A DNA stretch of 64,000 nucleotides from Arctopsyche grandis (Eukaryota > Arthropoda > Insecta > Trichoptera > Hydropsychidae), in NCBI RefSeq assembly GCF_051622035.1, contig NC_135358.1:23936501-24000500 (forward strand), in the 5' to 3' direction. The notes beneath the pieces were generated by a model. The model made no database searches and was not told the origin of the DNA. It saw only the letters and a program-made list of their open reading frames with translations. Shown piece by piece: positions 1 through 17,700 of the stretch. The first letter of the stretch is position 1. Every line of letters begins with the position of its first letter. Made by a program: the position numbers and the translations under genes.

Positions 1-2699
<2,699 letters not shown>

Positions 2700-2766
2700 T
2701 GAATTATTTGTGATTAGATAAGACTATTTGATTATTATTATTATATAAACAATAGGAAAATTTGAC

Positions 2767-2868
2767 TTCAAATTCAAATGATTCGCCGTATATAGAGGGC
2801 GTATGATGAACGAGCGGCAAATAATGCGGCATCCACTCTGTGTTGTGATTTAGGCGCTCTGTAAAATA
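2767..2868 (-). other. Possible orphan terminal exon
   Basis: On the minus strand a TTTTACAG acceptor is followed by about 100 bases that are more GC-rich than the surroundings, with two open frames of 27 and about 50 codons. I do not recognise either product and found no partner exon upstream. It could be the last exon of a gene whose other exons I missed, or chance. Confidence 0.2.
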
Positions 2869-3011
2869 TAAATAATTATTAATCATTTTATACTTCACAC
2901 TCTGTGGTGTTTCTTTAAATTATTATTATATATATACATAGATAGGTGTTTAGATTTTTTAAGGAGGTCACCGAATGAAACTTACAGAGACACGAGTATT
3001 ATATGTATATG

Positions 3012-3111
<100 letters not shown>

Positions 3112-3269
3112 GCCATGCCAATTTATTCAATGTTAATAGGTAACACTCAAGGCTCTGGAATGCCTCCAGTCCCGGTCGTCCTGTGACTCCTTCATTGGGT
3201 CGCGTCAACTCAGCATATCGTTGAACAATAATAAAACAATATAATATATTAAATATATACATATAGAAA

Positions 3270-4618
3270 AATATTTTAAGGTGAAAACTTATTATTGCTG
3301 TCTTATCATTAGTTTAATATTTTAATATTGAATTCAGTATAGCTACGCTTAGGAATTAATATTTATTATTTTCTATACGTTTTATGCTTTATTGTATTGT
3401 CAATTTTTTTTTTTTGTTATTTAATGTGTTACAACAAAAACAACTCAATTCTTAAGTAGCTCATACTACTATAAGCAGACGAGCTACACGTTTATTCCAA
3501 CTCTTCCATTCTCAACAATCAGAGATAACTTCTTCAATGATAAAATCATCGAAAATTTTAAAAGGCCTATTCAGTATGAAATATTTATTACGATGGAAAA
3601 AATATGAATTATGAATTTGAATTATGAAAATATGAATTATGAATATGAACTATGAATTTATATAACGGTACTCATTCACCAATTAAACCAAAAAGTCAAA
3701 ATCAACTTGCGTTTATTTATAACTGTCAGTTATAAATAAATGCCTAGACTTAAACTTTTCAACTTGTCATTTTGAATTTCAACAATTAATATTATGTACC
3801 TGACGTATTAGTTCATTCAATTATAATATTTTCCCCGATAACGTCTACAGTCATCTACTGATATTCGTCGGTCAAAGATCTCCGTTGTAAATATACTATA
3901 TAGTGAAAACTGGAAGATTTTTGTTACAACTTTAATTGTAACAATGAATTTATTGATCCATAACATATTTAATACTTAAATTATACGCGTCATCGTACAT
4001 GTACATATTGAATGTCACAATTGGATTAATTTGTCATAGAAAAAAATCATTGAATCGTTTTATAAAGACATAATGTGCATTTATACGTTTTCCAGTTTTT
4101 TCAAAAATTCGCAGACATCTTTTAATTAACTTTTCCTGTCCACTGCTTTTTGAATCCTACACCCCTTTTATATGTAGTTTGCTTTGTTCGCTAAATGCTA
4201 AAGAGTAAACCAAAGAAAGTATTATTATAATGCAAATTATTAAGTTTGAATTTGAAAGGTTTTGCAACTTTTGTTTCACACATCTTGAAATCTATTTCGT
4301 AACAAATGCTCAAATTCAAGTTTTAAATTAGTAAATAAAAAATTAAACTAAGACTAGAAATTATCAATTTGGCAACATCCAGAATTATCGTGTGTTCTTT
4401 TACTTTGGTTGTATTGGAAAATTACCATTAGAATTCACTCAAACATGCTCAAAGTTCACGAAAACTCAAATACATAATGACGTGTCTTCCCCTTCCGAAT
4501 AGCATTTCGGTAAAATTATTTAAAGACATTCAGTTTGCAAGCTTTAGTGATTGCAAAAAAAATGTTCTTGTTTTATCCCTTTTAAATTTTCAATTTATTT
4601 TAGATCCAATTTATAAAA

Positions 4619-4675
<57 letters not shown>

Positions 4676-7600
4676 TTTAGGTAGTAATCAACGCAATGCA
4701 TCCCTACTGTAGTTAAATTTAATATGTTGAAATAAATACTGTTTTTATGCGTCTTCTAGTATTATTTTATGTGGTAAATAGAATAAATCTTCATGAATAT
4801 AAAAAAAAATCACAACCATTTTATATACGCACCAAATGTGTATATCTGTGTTTACGTTTGTGTACATGCAACAGTGTGTTATGTGGAATGGATGTATTAT
4901 TAAATAATTTTATAGTAACTTAAAAAAATCTTACGTATAAGAGACAATCGTTATTAATGTATTAAAAAAAACTGAATGAATAATAAAAAAGATGACAGTG
5001 ATTCAGAAGATAACTTTTGGATTGATTTAATTTATGATTGTTAAGATTAGACAATTTTTAGATTAGCAAATTCAATGATATAATTTTAGATGGTTAGATG
5101 CTAGTTGAAACTAAATTTAAACTGGCAGCTTAATTATAAAAAAAGTAGTCAATGTGCTCGAAAATACTAAACGCTCTAAAAAGTATAATCATTTATTTCT
5201 TTTTGTATATATATTATATTTTTGCAGCATTTATTATTTTTAAATGTGTAAACCTAATTGTCAATCATCGAAACTGCAAAGCTTACTTCCGCATCCAGAA
5301 CCATTGATTGAAATTTAAAAACTGCTCGAGGACGAGTTTGATACTTACTGTTAATATTTTGTGTGACATTTCGAGACCTAATTGTTATTTATTTATTTAA
5401 TTAATACAGTATTTTAAAACTATAGAATTTTGCTCACAAATTAAGAAAGTATTCTTCTGCTCAATGTAATCTAGTCATGGTAGAAATAACATATCCTTTT
5501 TATATATGATTAATCGTAATGAATCCGGGATTTAATAAATTTTGTGCCAAAACAACGGAAAACTTTACGTTTAATGATAAAACCATTGTTTTAAATGATT
5601 CAATGTAGTTTGTATTATAAAAAACTTTCTCAGTATTAAATTTGATATTTTTTTTATTTGTTTTTTCTTGAAGCAATATTATGTGGACATGACTTTCTGA
5701 TTAAATAGTCAATTAGATATTGTACAATGTATATGATGCCAAATATATTTGAATGGATGTACTAAAAACGATTTTTAGCACATTATTTATTTAAAATATA
5801 AATAAAATAAAATAAAAATGTACTTCTGATTCCATTCTGATGTGAAAATTATTTTTTATATGTAATTTTATATGCGCAAAAAAAACTAAAGAGCAGTACA
5901 GAGCTGAAATGGGTGCTCGAAGCCAAATATAAAATAAAAATAAAATAATAATTTATATAATAGAACATATTTTAAATGAAGCAACACGTTAAACAAAAAA
6001 AATTAGTATTTCACCCCCAAAACGCTAAATTCAAAATTACATACATATTTAGTACGTTGTTGGCTTTCAGATTTGATGCATTTTTTGTTTTGTTTTGTTG
6101 TTCATAAACATTTTATACATGTCTCTTTTCAATGTTTTTCAATTTAAATTTCTAGCACGTGTCTCATGATTTAAGCTCTAATGGAATTATATTTTGTATG
6201 ATGCGACTCCATGCCATGCAATTTTGCAAAAAATGATCATGCCTCATATACAATAAATGATAAGAATCATTTCATGTGACTAGCAAAAGAATGTCTTTTC
6301 ACTTCAATATGAATAAGACATATTTTTTTATGTGCTTCATTTTAGTATTTCATTATGTGATTAAATGACACACTTGTTATGTCTATAAAAAACTAGCCTA
6401 GTGATTGGATATTAAATGGAAATAAATAAAAAATGTACAGTTTTAAAAAGTAAAGTCTATGTGTCTTTGCCATTTGATGGCCTAAAATAGATTATAAACA
6501 TTAATATATATATATTGATTGTATTAAAATTAATATACATATATATATTAATTTATATATACATATAAATATATATATATATGTGTATAACATTATTATT
6601 ATAACTGAAATGTGTTATCTTGTATATAGAAATGTTTTACAGACTATTAAACGTTCGATGTACCTTTAAATTTTACAGCAGAGATATTGTAATTAAGATA
6701 ATATATTTCTACTCAACATTTTGATATATTACGTTGATGTTTATATTCAAATTATTCTAGGGTATATTTCAAGAATTTCTCAAAAAAAAAAAAATAACAT
6801 TATTACTCGAGAATACTTATTGACATTGTTGTTGATGTTGTTTTTTTATCCAAATATGTTATTTCCCTGTCGTTTATGTTATTAAATTTACTTGATTGTT
6901 TCGTTTTTAGGTAATTTATTAATTACTCTATTTCATAGTAATATTAATATAAAAAGTCAATGTAATATGTATATGTATATCTTCATGTAATATACAATAT
7001 GAGTAAAAAAAATATTGATTTTTTATTCATTGTTGTTTTTTGTTCTCGTATTCCTTAAAAAAAAACGCACTGAAGAAAAACCTGAAAAATTAAAAAAAAA
7101 AAAACAAATATGTCTATATTTAATATTATCATTTATTTCAACAATATTGAACACTTAAGATATTTTTCAATCATACCACAAAAAGCTTAGGACGTATTCA
7201 TAGAACAACAAAATTCTAAAATAACAACAAAAAAAATCAAAATAAAACGGATTTGTGTAATTTAATATAATTTATAAACATACAAATATGTATCTATTGT
7301 ATTTGTATAGGTTTTAAAAATACAGGTAAATCAAATTCGATAGCATGTCATACATGATTACATTGCACAATAATTTATCTGTTTTATGATCAAAAAAATA
7401 TATAAAATAAACCACACACGTTAAAATTAAAAAGTAATAAATTTAAATCAATAATTTTATAAATTGCAAATTTCATCTCAAAATCAGTATAAACTCTTTT
7501 CAAATAAATAAATGCATTTTTTTATATATTAAAAGGAACGCTGTTATATTGAAAATCTAAAACCATACCTGTTCATTTCTTTTTCAATTTTGACACAGAA

Positions 7601-8640
7601 TATCTGACGTTTTAATGCCACAAAAAAGAGACGTGAGTCTAATAGAAATTTATATTGAATTTTATGTAATCCATCAATAAAATATTTTGGCACATCGGCA
7701 ACGCATTGCAAATTCAATCAAGAATCAAATATATTACACATGAACAGGTTTTAATTTCTTAGTTCCAAAATAGTAAACAAGTCATTTAAAATTATAATAA
7801 AAAAAAACATAGAAGTGTGCGTGTGCATTCACAAAAACGAAAATGTGGAATAGGTTGTGAATTAAAATAAATATTATGTATTCATATGCATCAATAAAGT
7901 GAACAACACGTAACCACAACTAAGTACCGCTTATCAATCTACAAAAAAATTGAAACAGATACATAATATAAAATTTAAGATCACATTTTGAAAATTCTTA
8001 TATGCCTATTTCACAAATGCAATCTCTAAAAAATGCTTGAGAAAAATTATTATGATTGCTCTTTGTTACTTTTTTGAGAACGAAACAACAGAACGAATAT
8101 AAAGAGGGTTTTGACAGAGAGAATAAAAAAAATACATTTACGGTAGTGATCTACCAAAAGTGTGACTTTCGAATTTTCTTTATTAAATAGCATGAAAGTA
8201 TTGCAAATAACATTTTCAAAAATAATTTTAAATAAAAGTTGATTAATTTACAAGTATTACAACACAAATACATAATTCAGCAAAATATTTGAGATTAACA
8301 GCAATACATTTAAATTAATTAACGAAAAAAACCCTACATAATATATGTATGTATGCTATTGCAAGTATAAATATGTATATCTATTTATATACTGATAGAG
8401 TAGGTCAAGTGAAGATTGCAAGGTTTTTTTATTTAATATTAATTGGGTTTTTTTTTCATTTATTATTAACACTTCAATCACACACAATAATAAAAACATA
8501 CCCATCTCAAAGCACAATAATGAATTTAGAAAAAGTACCACTAACACATCACAGCCAGTTTATACTCTGAGTCGTGCCAGTTAATTGAATTCTGTTGTCT
8601 AGTTAGTAAGCTTAAATAGTAAAACTATTTAACTTTAAAT
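3270..8640. other. AT-rich intergenic sequence, no gene seen
   Basis: About 5.4 kb of AT-rich DNA with poly-A/T tracts and a third (TA)n run. I saw no open frame with splice sites, no RNA gene and no element with paired ends. Its right end probably contains the 3' flank of the STT3B gene. Confidence 0.5.
4621..4674. repeat. (TA)n microsatellite, short
   Basis: About 26 TA units without interruption. Confidence 0.9.
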
Positions 8641-8723
8641 TTGTTTGATATTTTATTATTTGTTTCGGTGGACTAGTTCAAAAATGAAAAGTCTTGTGTG
8701 GGAAAAAAATCACTGTTTGAAAA

Positions 8724-11700
8724 TTACGTTTTAATTGGCTTTTTTCCTTTTACCACAATTGGTTTGTTTTTAATTGTTCCTTTTTTGCGTTTACTAGTCT
8801 GTGAAAAGAAATACATCATACATAAGAAAATATAAGCACGTATGTATTATATGTATTTCAATATGATAATTTCATACCTTTTTAGATATGAATCCTGAAG
8901 TTTTGATCGACCTCTCTGCAACGGGAAGTCTTGGACGGTTAAATTCGTGTGGCTTTTTTACCCTAAAAACGAAAACCAAAAGCATTAAAACATTATTACA
9001 AAAAACCATCAATTAACATAAAAAAAAAAAATCAACAACTAACCTATAAATTCTAACTAGCCAATGTTCTGAGGTATAAGCTTCTTCTAAGTAAGTGAGT
9101 TGAAATCCACGATTTCCAGGAACCGCCTGTCTGGTTCTATCAAATCCAGCAGGTCCTCGCGAGTCTCCTTCAAAACCGTAATACGACAATTTGTACATAA
9201 GACAGTTCAAAAGTGCCGGTGCACCTTCAGCATCTATACGAAACTCTCCACGCTCCGTGAAATAATCATTCTCCTACGAATTTCACACATAATTAAAAAT
9301 AAATTATTCGTTATATGCAAAGACTAACACACCAAAAACTATAATTACCCGTATGTCTTTGGGATGTTCTCCTTCGGCGATGCGCACCATCCATAAAAAT
9401 TTATTGATATCATCTCCAGAATAACCAATGGCACCGCCAAATATCACAAGAACGTAGTCAACATCCAGCGATGTCATAATTTCGTATGCAGCACTCTCAT
9501 TAGAAGCCATCGCTTTGCCGACAAGCGCAATATGAGAGTTGTTCCAAGTATTATTATCCACTAGCGTTGTCCGATTTGCCATCCCTGCTATCTAAAAATA
9601 AAAATCAGACATTTGAAGATGAATATCGAAAACATTTCATAAAATTGCATATAATATATGTGTGTGTGTGTGGAACATACCTGATATCCATAATCCCACC
9701 AAGACATTACACGAGCTTCATCATCAGTATTTTGCGACAGCCAATAATAGGCTTCCCTAAAGTCATCCAAAATTTGTCGAGACCTAAAAAATAGAAGCAA
9801 CGCATTAGACAATATCAAAAATTCAATTGAAACATACAAATTTGAAAAATTCATACCCTCCTTCATCCCTTCGAAAGCATTATGACAAAAATATATTTAA
9901 ATCAGTAAATGATAACAAAAAACAACGAATATAATTAAAACATTCAGAATATTTCAAATTGAAAATTGATACATATTTACATAAATCTGTATTTAAATTC
10001 AAAGCAGGTGCTTAATAAATAAAGGCCAAAACACCTTGCAATAAAAATAGCATCTCTCGAATACAACAGACTCAATATAAAATATACTGAACTTGCTCGC
10101 ACCGTTAATAATTGGTAAGGTTTAATTTATTAAAATTAATACGACAATGAGAAAACATATATATTTCAAATGCAAAATAGTTATCAAAAAAATCTTACCC
10201 ATCATTGGTATAAAAAGCGAGTACAATGCTTGGACTTGAATATGCATTGGCCGTAACCCACGTACAATGCACAGCAAACAACATTAACAATATCAAACAT
10301 ATCATAACTACAGCAGTCTGGAAGTTTACACCGAGTCCCTCGTTAGCGTTTGTCGTACCAGTGGCACCGACGCTAACGCCATCTTGTTCGTGCTTCATTC
10401 TGCGGAGTTTGCCAGCCTAAAATAACAACCACTTAATAACTCGGCAATCACAGCTATGTACATATAACAAAAAATAATATATATGAATTTACCTTATCAT
10501 ATAAATTTTTATTAGACCCTGATTGCGTGGTATCATCTCCATCGTTAGCACTGGAAATGTGTCTCTCGTCTGACTTATTTTCTCGGAGGAATATTTCCAA
10601 AATGCCCGAGAATGCAATACCAGACAAGATGCAAACTACAGGTGTTAATGTCAGCATTAAACGCACCATAACACCAGCAAAATATACAGCACTCAATGCG
10701 TACAAAGCCACTGAAAATTAACATAATACAAATTTAGCACAGCTTTGGTTATGTTAAAGACAAAAAAAGCAACAAAAGCACTTTGTATTTTTTATGTATG
10801 AATCACAATATTTTCTTGTTTAATAGTTCAACCGACTAATACATATATATTTATTTATATTTTTACCATGGTGCCATTACAGGTTACCCCAGAGCGACAT
10901 CCATGGTTTTAAACGTGTACATATATACATTTATATATTAAAAATTTGAAACTATGTATATTCTAAGAGTGGTGACAAACAGTAGGTAGTTGACAATTTG
11001 GTGAGGAACCGTTTCAACAAAGAAATAAGATAAATTGACAAGTTTCTATAGCAAACGATCGACTTGGAGTCAGTATTCAAATCTGACCATCAGCAATGCA
11101 GAAATACTCCAAATAAATTCTTTTCAATCGAAGTCAAATGAGAACTTAGACCCGGGACCTCTCGGTGGTTAGCATTAACACAACCACCAAGCTATCTCTT
11201 CCTTCTCGTTTGCTCAATGCTGAGCTTCATGGTCATTGATGTCATCTTGAATTTGATAGACGATCCACTTCCATTCCTCCCGTTTTTGTGCCAAGTTAAA
11301 AGACAATCCCGCCAGTTTTTTTATTTGGTCAGACCATCTCTTAGGAGACCACCCTATCGCTCACCTTCCCTCCAGCGTTCCGGTGACTACCAGCCTGTCT
11401 AGACTCACCACATTCTTCCTGCCCATATGGCCAAAGTAGACAAGAACTCTTTACTCTCTTTTCCCTAGTCTCTCCGAGAATACCAGCTCTTTGAGGATGG
11501 AGATGTTCGGACGACTTGCGGTCCATGGTATGAGTAGCATCCGTTTCTAACATCAAATTTCGAATGTATCTAAAATGTCTCTTTCTCTCTTTTTCAGGGT
11601 CCATGTCTCGGCGCCATACAATGGAATGGGGAACACCGGAGATCGCACCTAACGAATTTCCCTTTTATTCATAATACATAGAGCGGTCTTCCTTACTTTT

Positions 11701-14700
11701 ACCAGATTGATCATCGCTATTTTCGTCATTCCTACTCTTCTGCATATTTCTGATTGGCATCCTCCTTCCTTTGAGATCAAGGCACCAAGTTTTCGACTTC
11801 CTCATTGTCTTTTAGAGCGTTGGACTTTGTGAGAGTCTCAAATCTGTCAACGAATATGATTTTTGATTTATTTTTATTTATGTCTAGACCCAAGTGTACA
11901 GTTTTTATCTCAGCAGAAATAGTTCAGCCATTTCATACTCATTGCTGGCCAGAAACGTCGTATTGTCTGCGAATCTTATGTTAGAAATCTTTCTGCCGCC
12001 TTTTGTTATCCACCAAACTATACTGCTGGTTACATGGAAATTTATCCCACTATTCTAACTCGTATGAAGACTTCATAAGAATACTATAATTAAAATATAT
12101 AAAAGAAAAAAAATTTCTATCACAACTTGCACGATACTATCATGCTACTGTAGCAAGTACATAATCATACAAAGTGCTTTTGAAGCCCCAGATATTAAAA
12201 ATGTATTTGTTACCAAAAACTCTTTCATCGTTGATGTTCTTAATGCAATACCATAACCCTACAGGGAAAGTGCACACTAGTATATGCAGATCGAAGAAAA
12301 ATGAAAACCACGTCGTCGGCTGATGTTCAGACACCGACGCTATAATAGGTATGTGCACCTTGGCATACGCAGTATCCCATAAAGAGTAGAATCTAAAACC
12401 AAACGGCAATTAATATAAACAACAAAAACGAAACATAAAAGTCAAAAACAAGGCATAAAATTAACCTTCCGCTCCACGGAGCTATGACGCCGGCATACGT
12501 CAAAAGCACAACCATCAAAAATACAAAGGCCCCAGCAATCAACCCTCCGCCCAATATCAACTTCTTCCATTCCCCTTTGGGCATCATCGATTGCAAATAT
12601 CGTAACGAACCGATGGCTATCATTAAAACGAAGACGCCTAAAAACAATCAGAACAGTTAAAACATGCATCGATGTACATATGAATATATATATGTATGTC
12701 AATTCGACTTTCAATATACAAACCTGAAGCAGCCATATGTTCACTGGTTCGAATTGGCTGAAATCCAACAAACGGTATTTGCATAGAGAGCAATAGTCCC
12801 AAGATGTAAAATACAGTATAACTGGTGAAGAGTCGAACCGAGTAACGACCCATTAATAAAAGTACAAAAACGTGCAAAGGGATAAGATTGATGATAAAAA
12901 CGTAACCACCCCATGCCGATACCTGAAAAAAAACATCAATATTAATCAAGTAGAAACGTACGTATATTTTAATAGCTTCTATTATAATTCAAAAATTGTA
13001 CAAAATACACTACCATATAGAAATATGAGAGGGCGGTCATCGACGACCAGAAGATAGAACCGGTTTTTACACTTTTGACCCATAAATAGTATGTAAATTG
13101 AAGGGCGAAAATGGCAATGCCCTCGTTGTCATAGCTTCCAGCTACTGATCTGCTTATATAGCCCGGAACAATCGCTATAAAACAGGCTGCAAATAGTCCA
13201 GCACCTTTGGACCACAGTTCCGCTGTGAGCAGGTATGTAGATATAGCAGTCAGGCCACTGAAAAGCAGTGTAAAAATCAGTAAATGTCGGCGATGTAAAA
13301 ACATGCTTGCAATTTAATTAAAAACATACCTAAAGACTGGTGCGAGAAATACGCATACATCTCTGATGTGAATGGGAATGTTCAGTGTGTGGAGGATCCA
13401 ATGTATAGCTCCGGAAGTTATCATGAGGCCGGGATAAACCGTACCTCCGACGATACGACCCAGCGGATACCATGCTCTCTCGTCGAACCAATTTAAAAAA
13501 TTATAAAAACCATGCTTGACCATGTAAGCTGTAGCTCGATAGTTGAACCTTAAAAGAAATCATTTGATTATTTAAATTTATATATTAATAATTTGATTGC
13601 ACAATTTTACATGAGTATAATTTTTTTATTTTTTATTACCAGTTACATAAATCGAGTGAAACTTAAACTAAAACTATAGCTATGAGTATGTAATGACATT
13701 ACAAATCATTGTATTCATAATGTAATGTGTGATTAGAATAACACATGACATCATATCATAGCAGACATTTCAATAAAATATTAAAATCTAAATCGTAAAC
13801 GGTTCACATTCCCATTATAATGATGAAAATAATACTTCCCATCGCCAAATTTTTAAACACTAAAGAGTTTTCTATACAACATTTTAATAAACAGGTAGTC
13901 TAATGTAATACCTAAATTAAAAATTAAGATATACATAAGTTGTTCAGTAAATGATTTTTATCGCCATTATTATTTCATTCAACTACATGAAAGCTAACTT
14001 CATACATGGACAAAGAAAGCACTTTGCACAAATGGCATAATAATAGTCACATTATCATTGGAATTTATGCTTCACATACATATGTACATGTGTACGTACA
14101 TAAAGCAGATGTCGACTGCAATTGGTAAAATGCCAACAATACTGAGATGTGTATGAAAAAATCTCCAATTCCGTAATGGATTCGAATAGGTGACGAAAAA
14201 ACTAAGTATACAATAATATCTATCAAACCTAAACCATTTTATATTGTATCTATTACATATATTGCGTGTTTTTTTGATATTACATATAATTTAATCTGTG
14301 GTAAAATAGTGAATGAAACTTTATTAAATATAATTCTTTTCATCTGAAACAGTGGTCGGAAACTCGATATCACCTGTTATTTAAGTAACGTTGATGAGTA
14401 TTGTATTTATAACACCAAATGTGAAGATTTTTAATGTTAAATTAACATCATATTATGACCATGTGATTAAATTGAAAGTCTCATTGTCCTTATAGTTTTG
14501 TTTTATTCAAGTTGCTTTCCTTAATCATAAATGATTCAAATTTGTTTTATTGTTTCCTTTAGAATTTCAACAATGGTTCTAATTTTAGTCACATTTTAAA
14601 TATATTATACACATTTTAAAAAAACCAAAAATCAAATGAAATTAGAATTGCAAATATTTTTAAATACAGTAAGAATTTATTATCACATTTTTGATTTACC

Positions 14701-17700
14701 GTATTACTATTAATTACACTGAGCAACAAAAAATCACGTTTTTGAGTTACCAGAGTGGAGACTAATCAATCTTTACTAAGTTTGACCCACTGAATTCGAA
14801 TATGATAATGATTTTTGTTGCGCGATTTTTACAGTTTTTTTGGCTTTTGCGGTCTTTAACTCAAAATCTAATATTGCTGTGCTCAAAGTGAGTATTGGAA
14901 TCAATAGTCAGATGTTTTTCCTATTGATTGTAATATATCATAGCTTTAAAATACTTCTAATTAATTGTCTAGCGAATTTTAAAAGTCAAAAATATATATT
15001 TTTTTACGGATTTTTTCTCCGTGCTATTTTGCGTTTATTTGGCCAGTTTTTTATTTCACCACGTTTATAAGGCTTGGTTTTCTATCTCAATATTTTTTTT
15101 TTATCTAAACATACTAACTCGAGCGGTAATTGCGATAGAAAAGCTTTCGTTGTGTACACATTTATGACGCTGATAGCGTTGGTGCAAGCGAGATGGCATG
15201 TAGTCCGACCACTGTACTCTGTGAGGTGGACTAAGTGCCATCTCGCTTACACCAACGCTATCAGCGTCACAAATATGTACACAATGAAAGTCTTACTAAC
15301 GAAATTACCGCTTGAGTTAGTACGTTTAGATAAAAAATTAAAAAATTTAGATCGAAAACCACTTTTGAGTTAATGACCGCAAAGCCAAAAAACTGTAAAA
15401 ATTGTGCATTTTTTTAAACGCTCATATCTCGAAACGATCGCGAACCAACGAAAATCATTATCATATTCGAATTCAGTGGGTCAAACTTAGTAAAGATTGA
15501 TTAGTCTCCGCTCTGGTAATTTTTTTTGTTACTCAGTGTTATTAATATATACAATACGCATATACATATGTAATATGTTTATAAGAGTATATTATATTAA
15601 ATTATTATATGTATGTTGGAAAGATTTTAAATATGTTGGATGTGTGTTTAACGAGCGTGCATAGTGCAGAGTGTGTATGGGCAGAGCGTTTGGGAACTAT
15701 CTAACTGTGTGTAGGGTACTTGCCCTTTGGCAGGCCTGATGGGGGACGCGACAATTGGTGCAAGTCCAAAAGGTTCAACGACAAAATGTACCCGAAAATT
15801 AGTGCACTGACAAAATGTACCTGCGACAAAATGTTCAAGCGACAAAATGTCCACGGAAATAATGTTAAAGCGACAAAATGTTCAAAAATCCTAAATTTTC
15901 CTATTTTAGTCGAAAAAGTAACTTTTTATTGTATTATATTTATCGATGTATATGGTATCTTGTACTGGTACTTTTTATCGTATACATCGCGGGCGTTATT
16001 AAATTTGTATAAATGACAGGTGTTCTCAACCGTATCCAATATTTACTTATTTAAATTGAAAAAAAAAAACTTTCTAAGCGTATGAACTGCAGATTACATT
16101 GAATTAGTTTTTATGGCAGGGCTTCTCAACCGTCTCCAAAATTTTCTTTATTTCAAATGAATAATTTACTGCCTACTATATAAACTAATTCAATGTAATC
16201 TGCAGTTCATACGCTTAGAAAGTTTTTTTTTTCAATTTAAATAAGTAAATATTGGATACGGCTAAGAACCCCTAACATTTAAATTAATTCAATGACATCT
16301 TAAAATGATATTCAATGAGTCACAATGACATTCGCTTAAAATGTAATTGTTCAATTTAAATAAGAATATGTTGATACGGTTGAGAGCACCTGTAATTTAT
16401 ACTAATTTAATAAAATCCGCGATGTATACGATAAAAAGTACCATATACATCGATAAATATAATTCAATAAAAAGTTACTTTTTCCATTAAAAATTTAGGA
16501 TTTTTGAACATTTTGTCGATTGAACATTATTTCCGTGGACATTTTGTCTCGTGAACATTTTGTCGCGGGTACATTTTGTCAGTGCACTAATTTTCGGGTA
16601 CATTTTGTCGTTGAACCTTTTGGACTAGCACCAATTGTCGTGTAACCGGCCTGATGTAATAATAATAAACGCTGTTTAGTCGAATCGGCATGCATCATTG
16701 AAAATCCTTCGCATCCTGATTCTACATACATATATTATATATACATGCATTAATTCCTTTCCGAAAACAACCGTTGAAATATCAACAGGAACAATACTAG
16801 CTAGGAAAATATTTTGCAATTTTCGAACAGAGACGATTGATAAAATTCAAATAGATTTTATGATATTCCGTTTGAATATTCAATTATTAGTCCGATTTTA
16901 CGATTCTAAAATCTATAAAATATTAATCAATTAAATATTTCTAAAATAGCATGCTGCCACTCTCAGAATTTGCTGATTTTACAAATTTTTTTTAGAAAAT
17001 GGTCCATCTACTGCTGGACGAAGGCTTCCCCAACATGCTTCCATTGATCTCTGATTTGCGCAACTCTCATCCATCTCACCTCAAACATTTGTCTAATTTC
17101 GTCTACCCATCTTCCTTGCAACCTTCTTTTCAAGCACTTCATTCCATTCCAGCACTTCTTTTGTTCACCTTTCATCCATTCTTCTAACCACGTAACCCGC
17201 CATTGCCATTTCATTCACGTCACTCTCTCCACTATATCCACTACCCTTATAATACATCTTACCCGCGCATTCTGTTTCCTATCTCTCTTCATCATGCCAA
17301 GCATAAAACGTTCCATACTTCTTAGACTGCATTGGACTTTGTGTTCAATGTCCAAGTTTCACATCCACACGTCATCACTACCAAAACACGTTGATCAAAG
17401 ATTTGTGCATTTGTGCAAACGCTCTCCACCATATATACACATGTATATCATATCGTAAATGACATACAATTCTAACTCTATAATATTTTTCATAATAGGT
17501 ATCCTTTTCATTTATTATCAGGAAATAATGATTACGTTTCTAATCAAAATCTTTGATTCAAAGTTACAACCAGAACAAATATATTATCATTTCAGTTCAT
17601 ATTATTTGACCAATAAAAAAATAAAATAAAAAACATTCAATTCATAGAACATAGAACAGTGGTTCTTAACCTGGGTTCGATCGAACCCCAGGTGTTCGGT

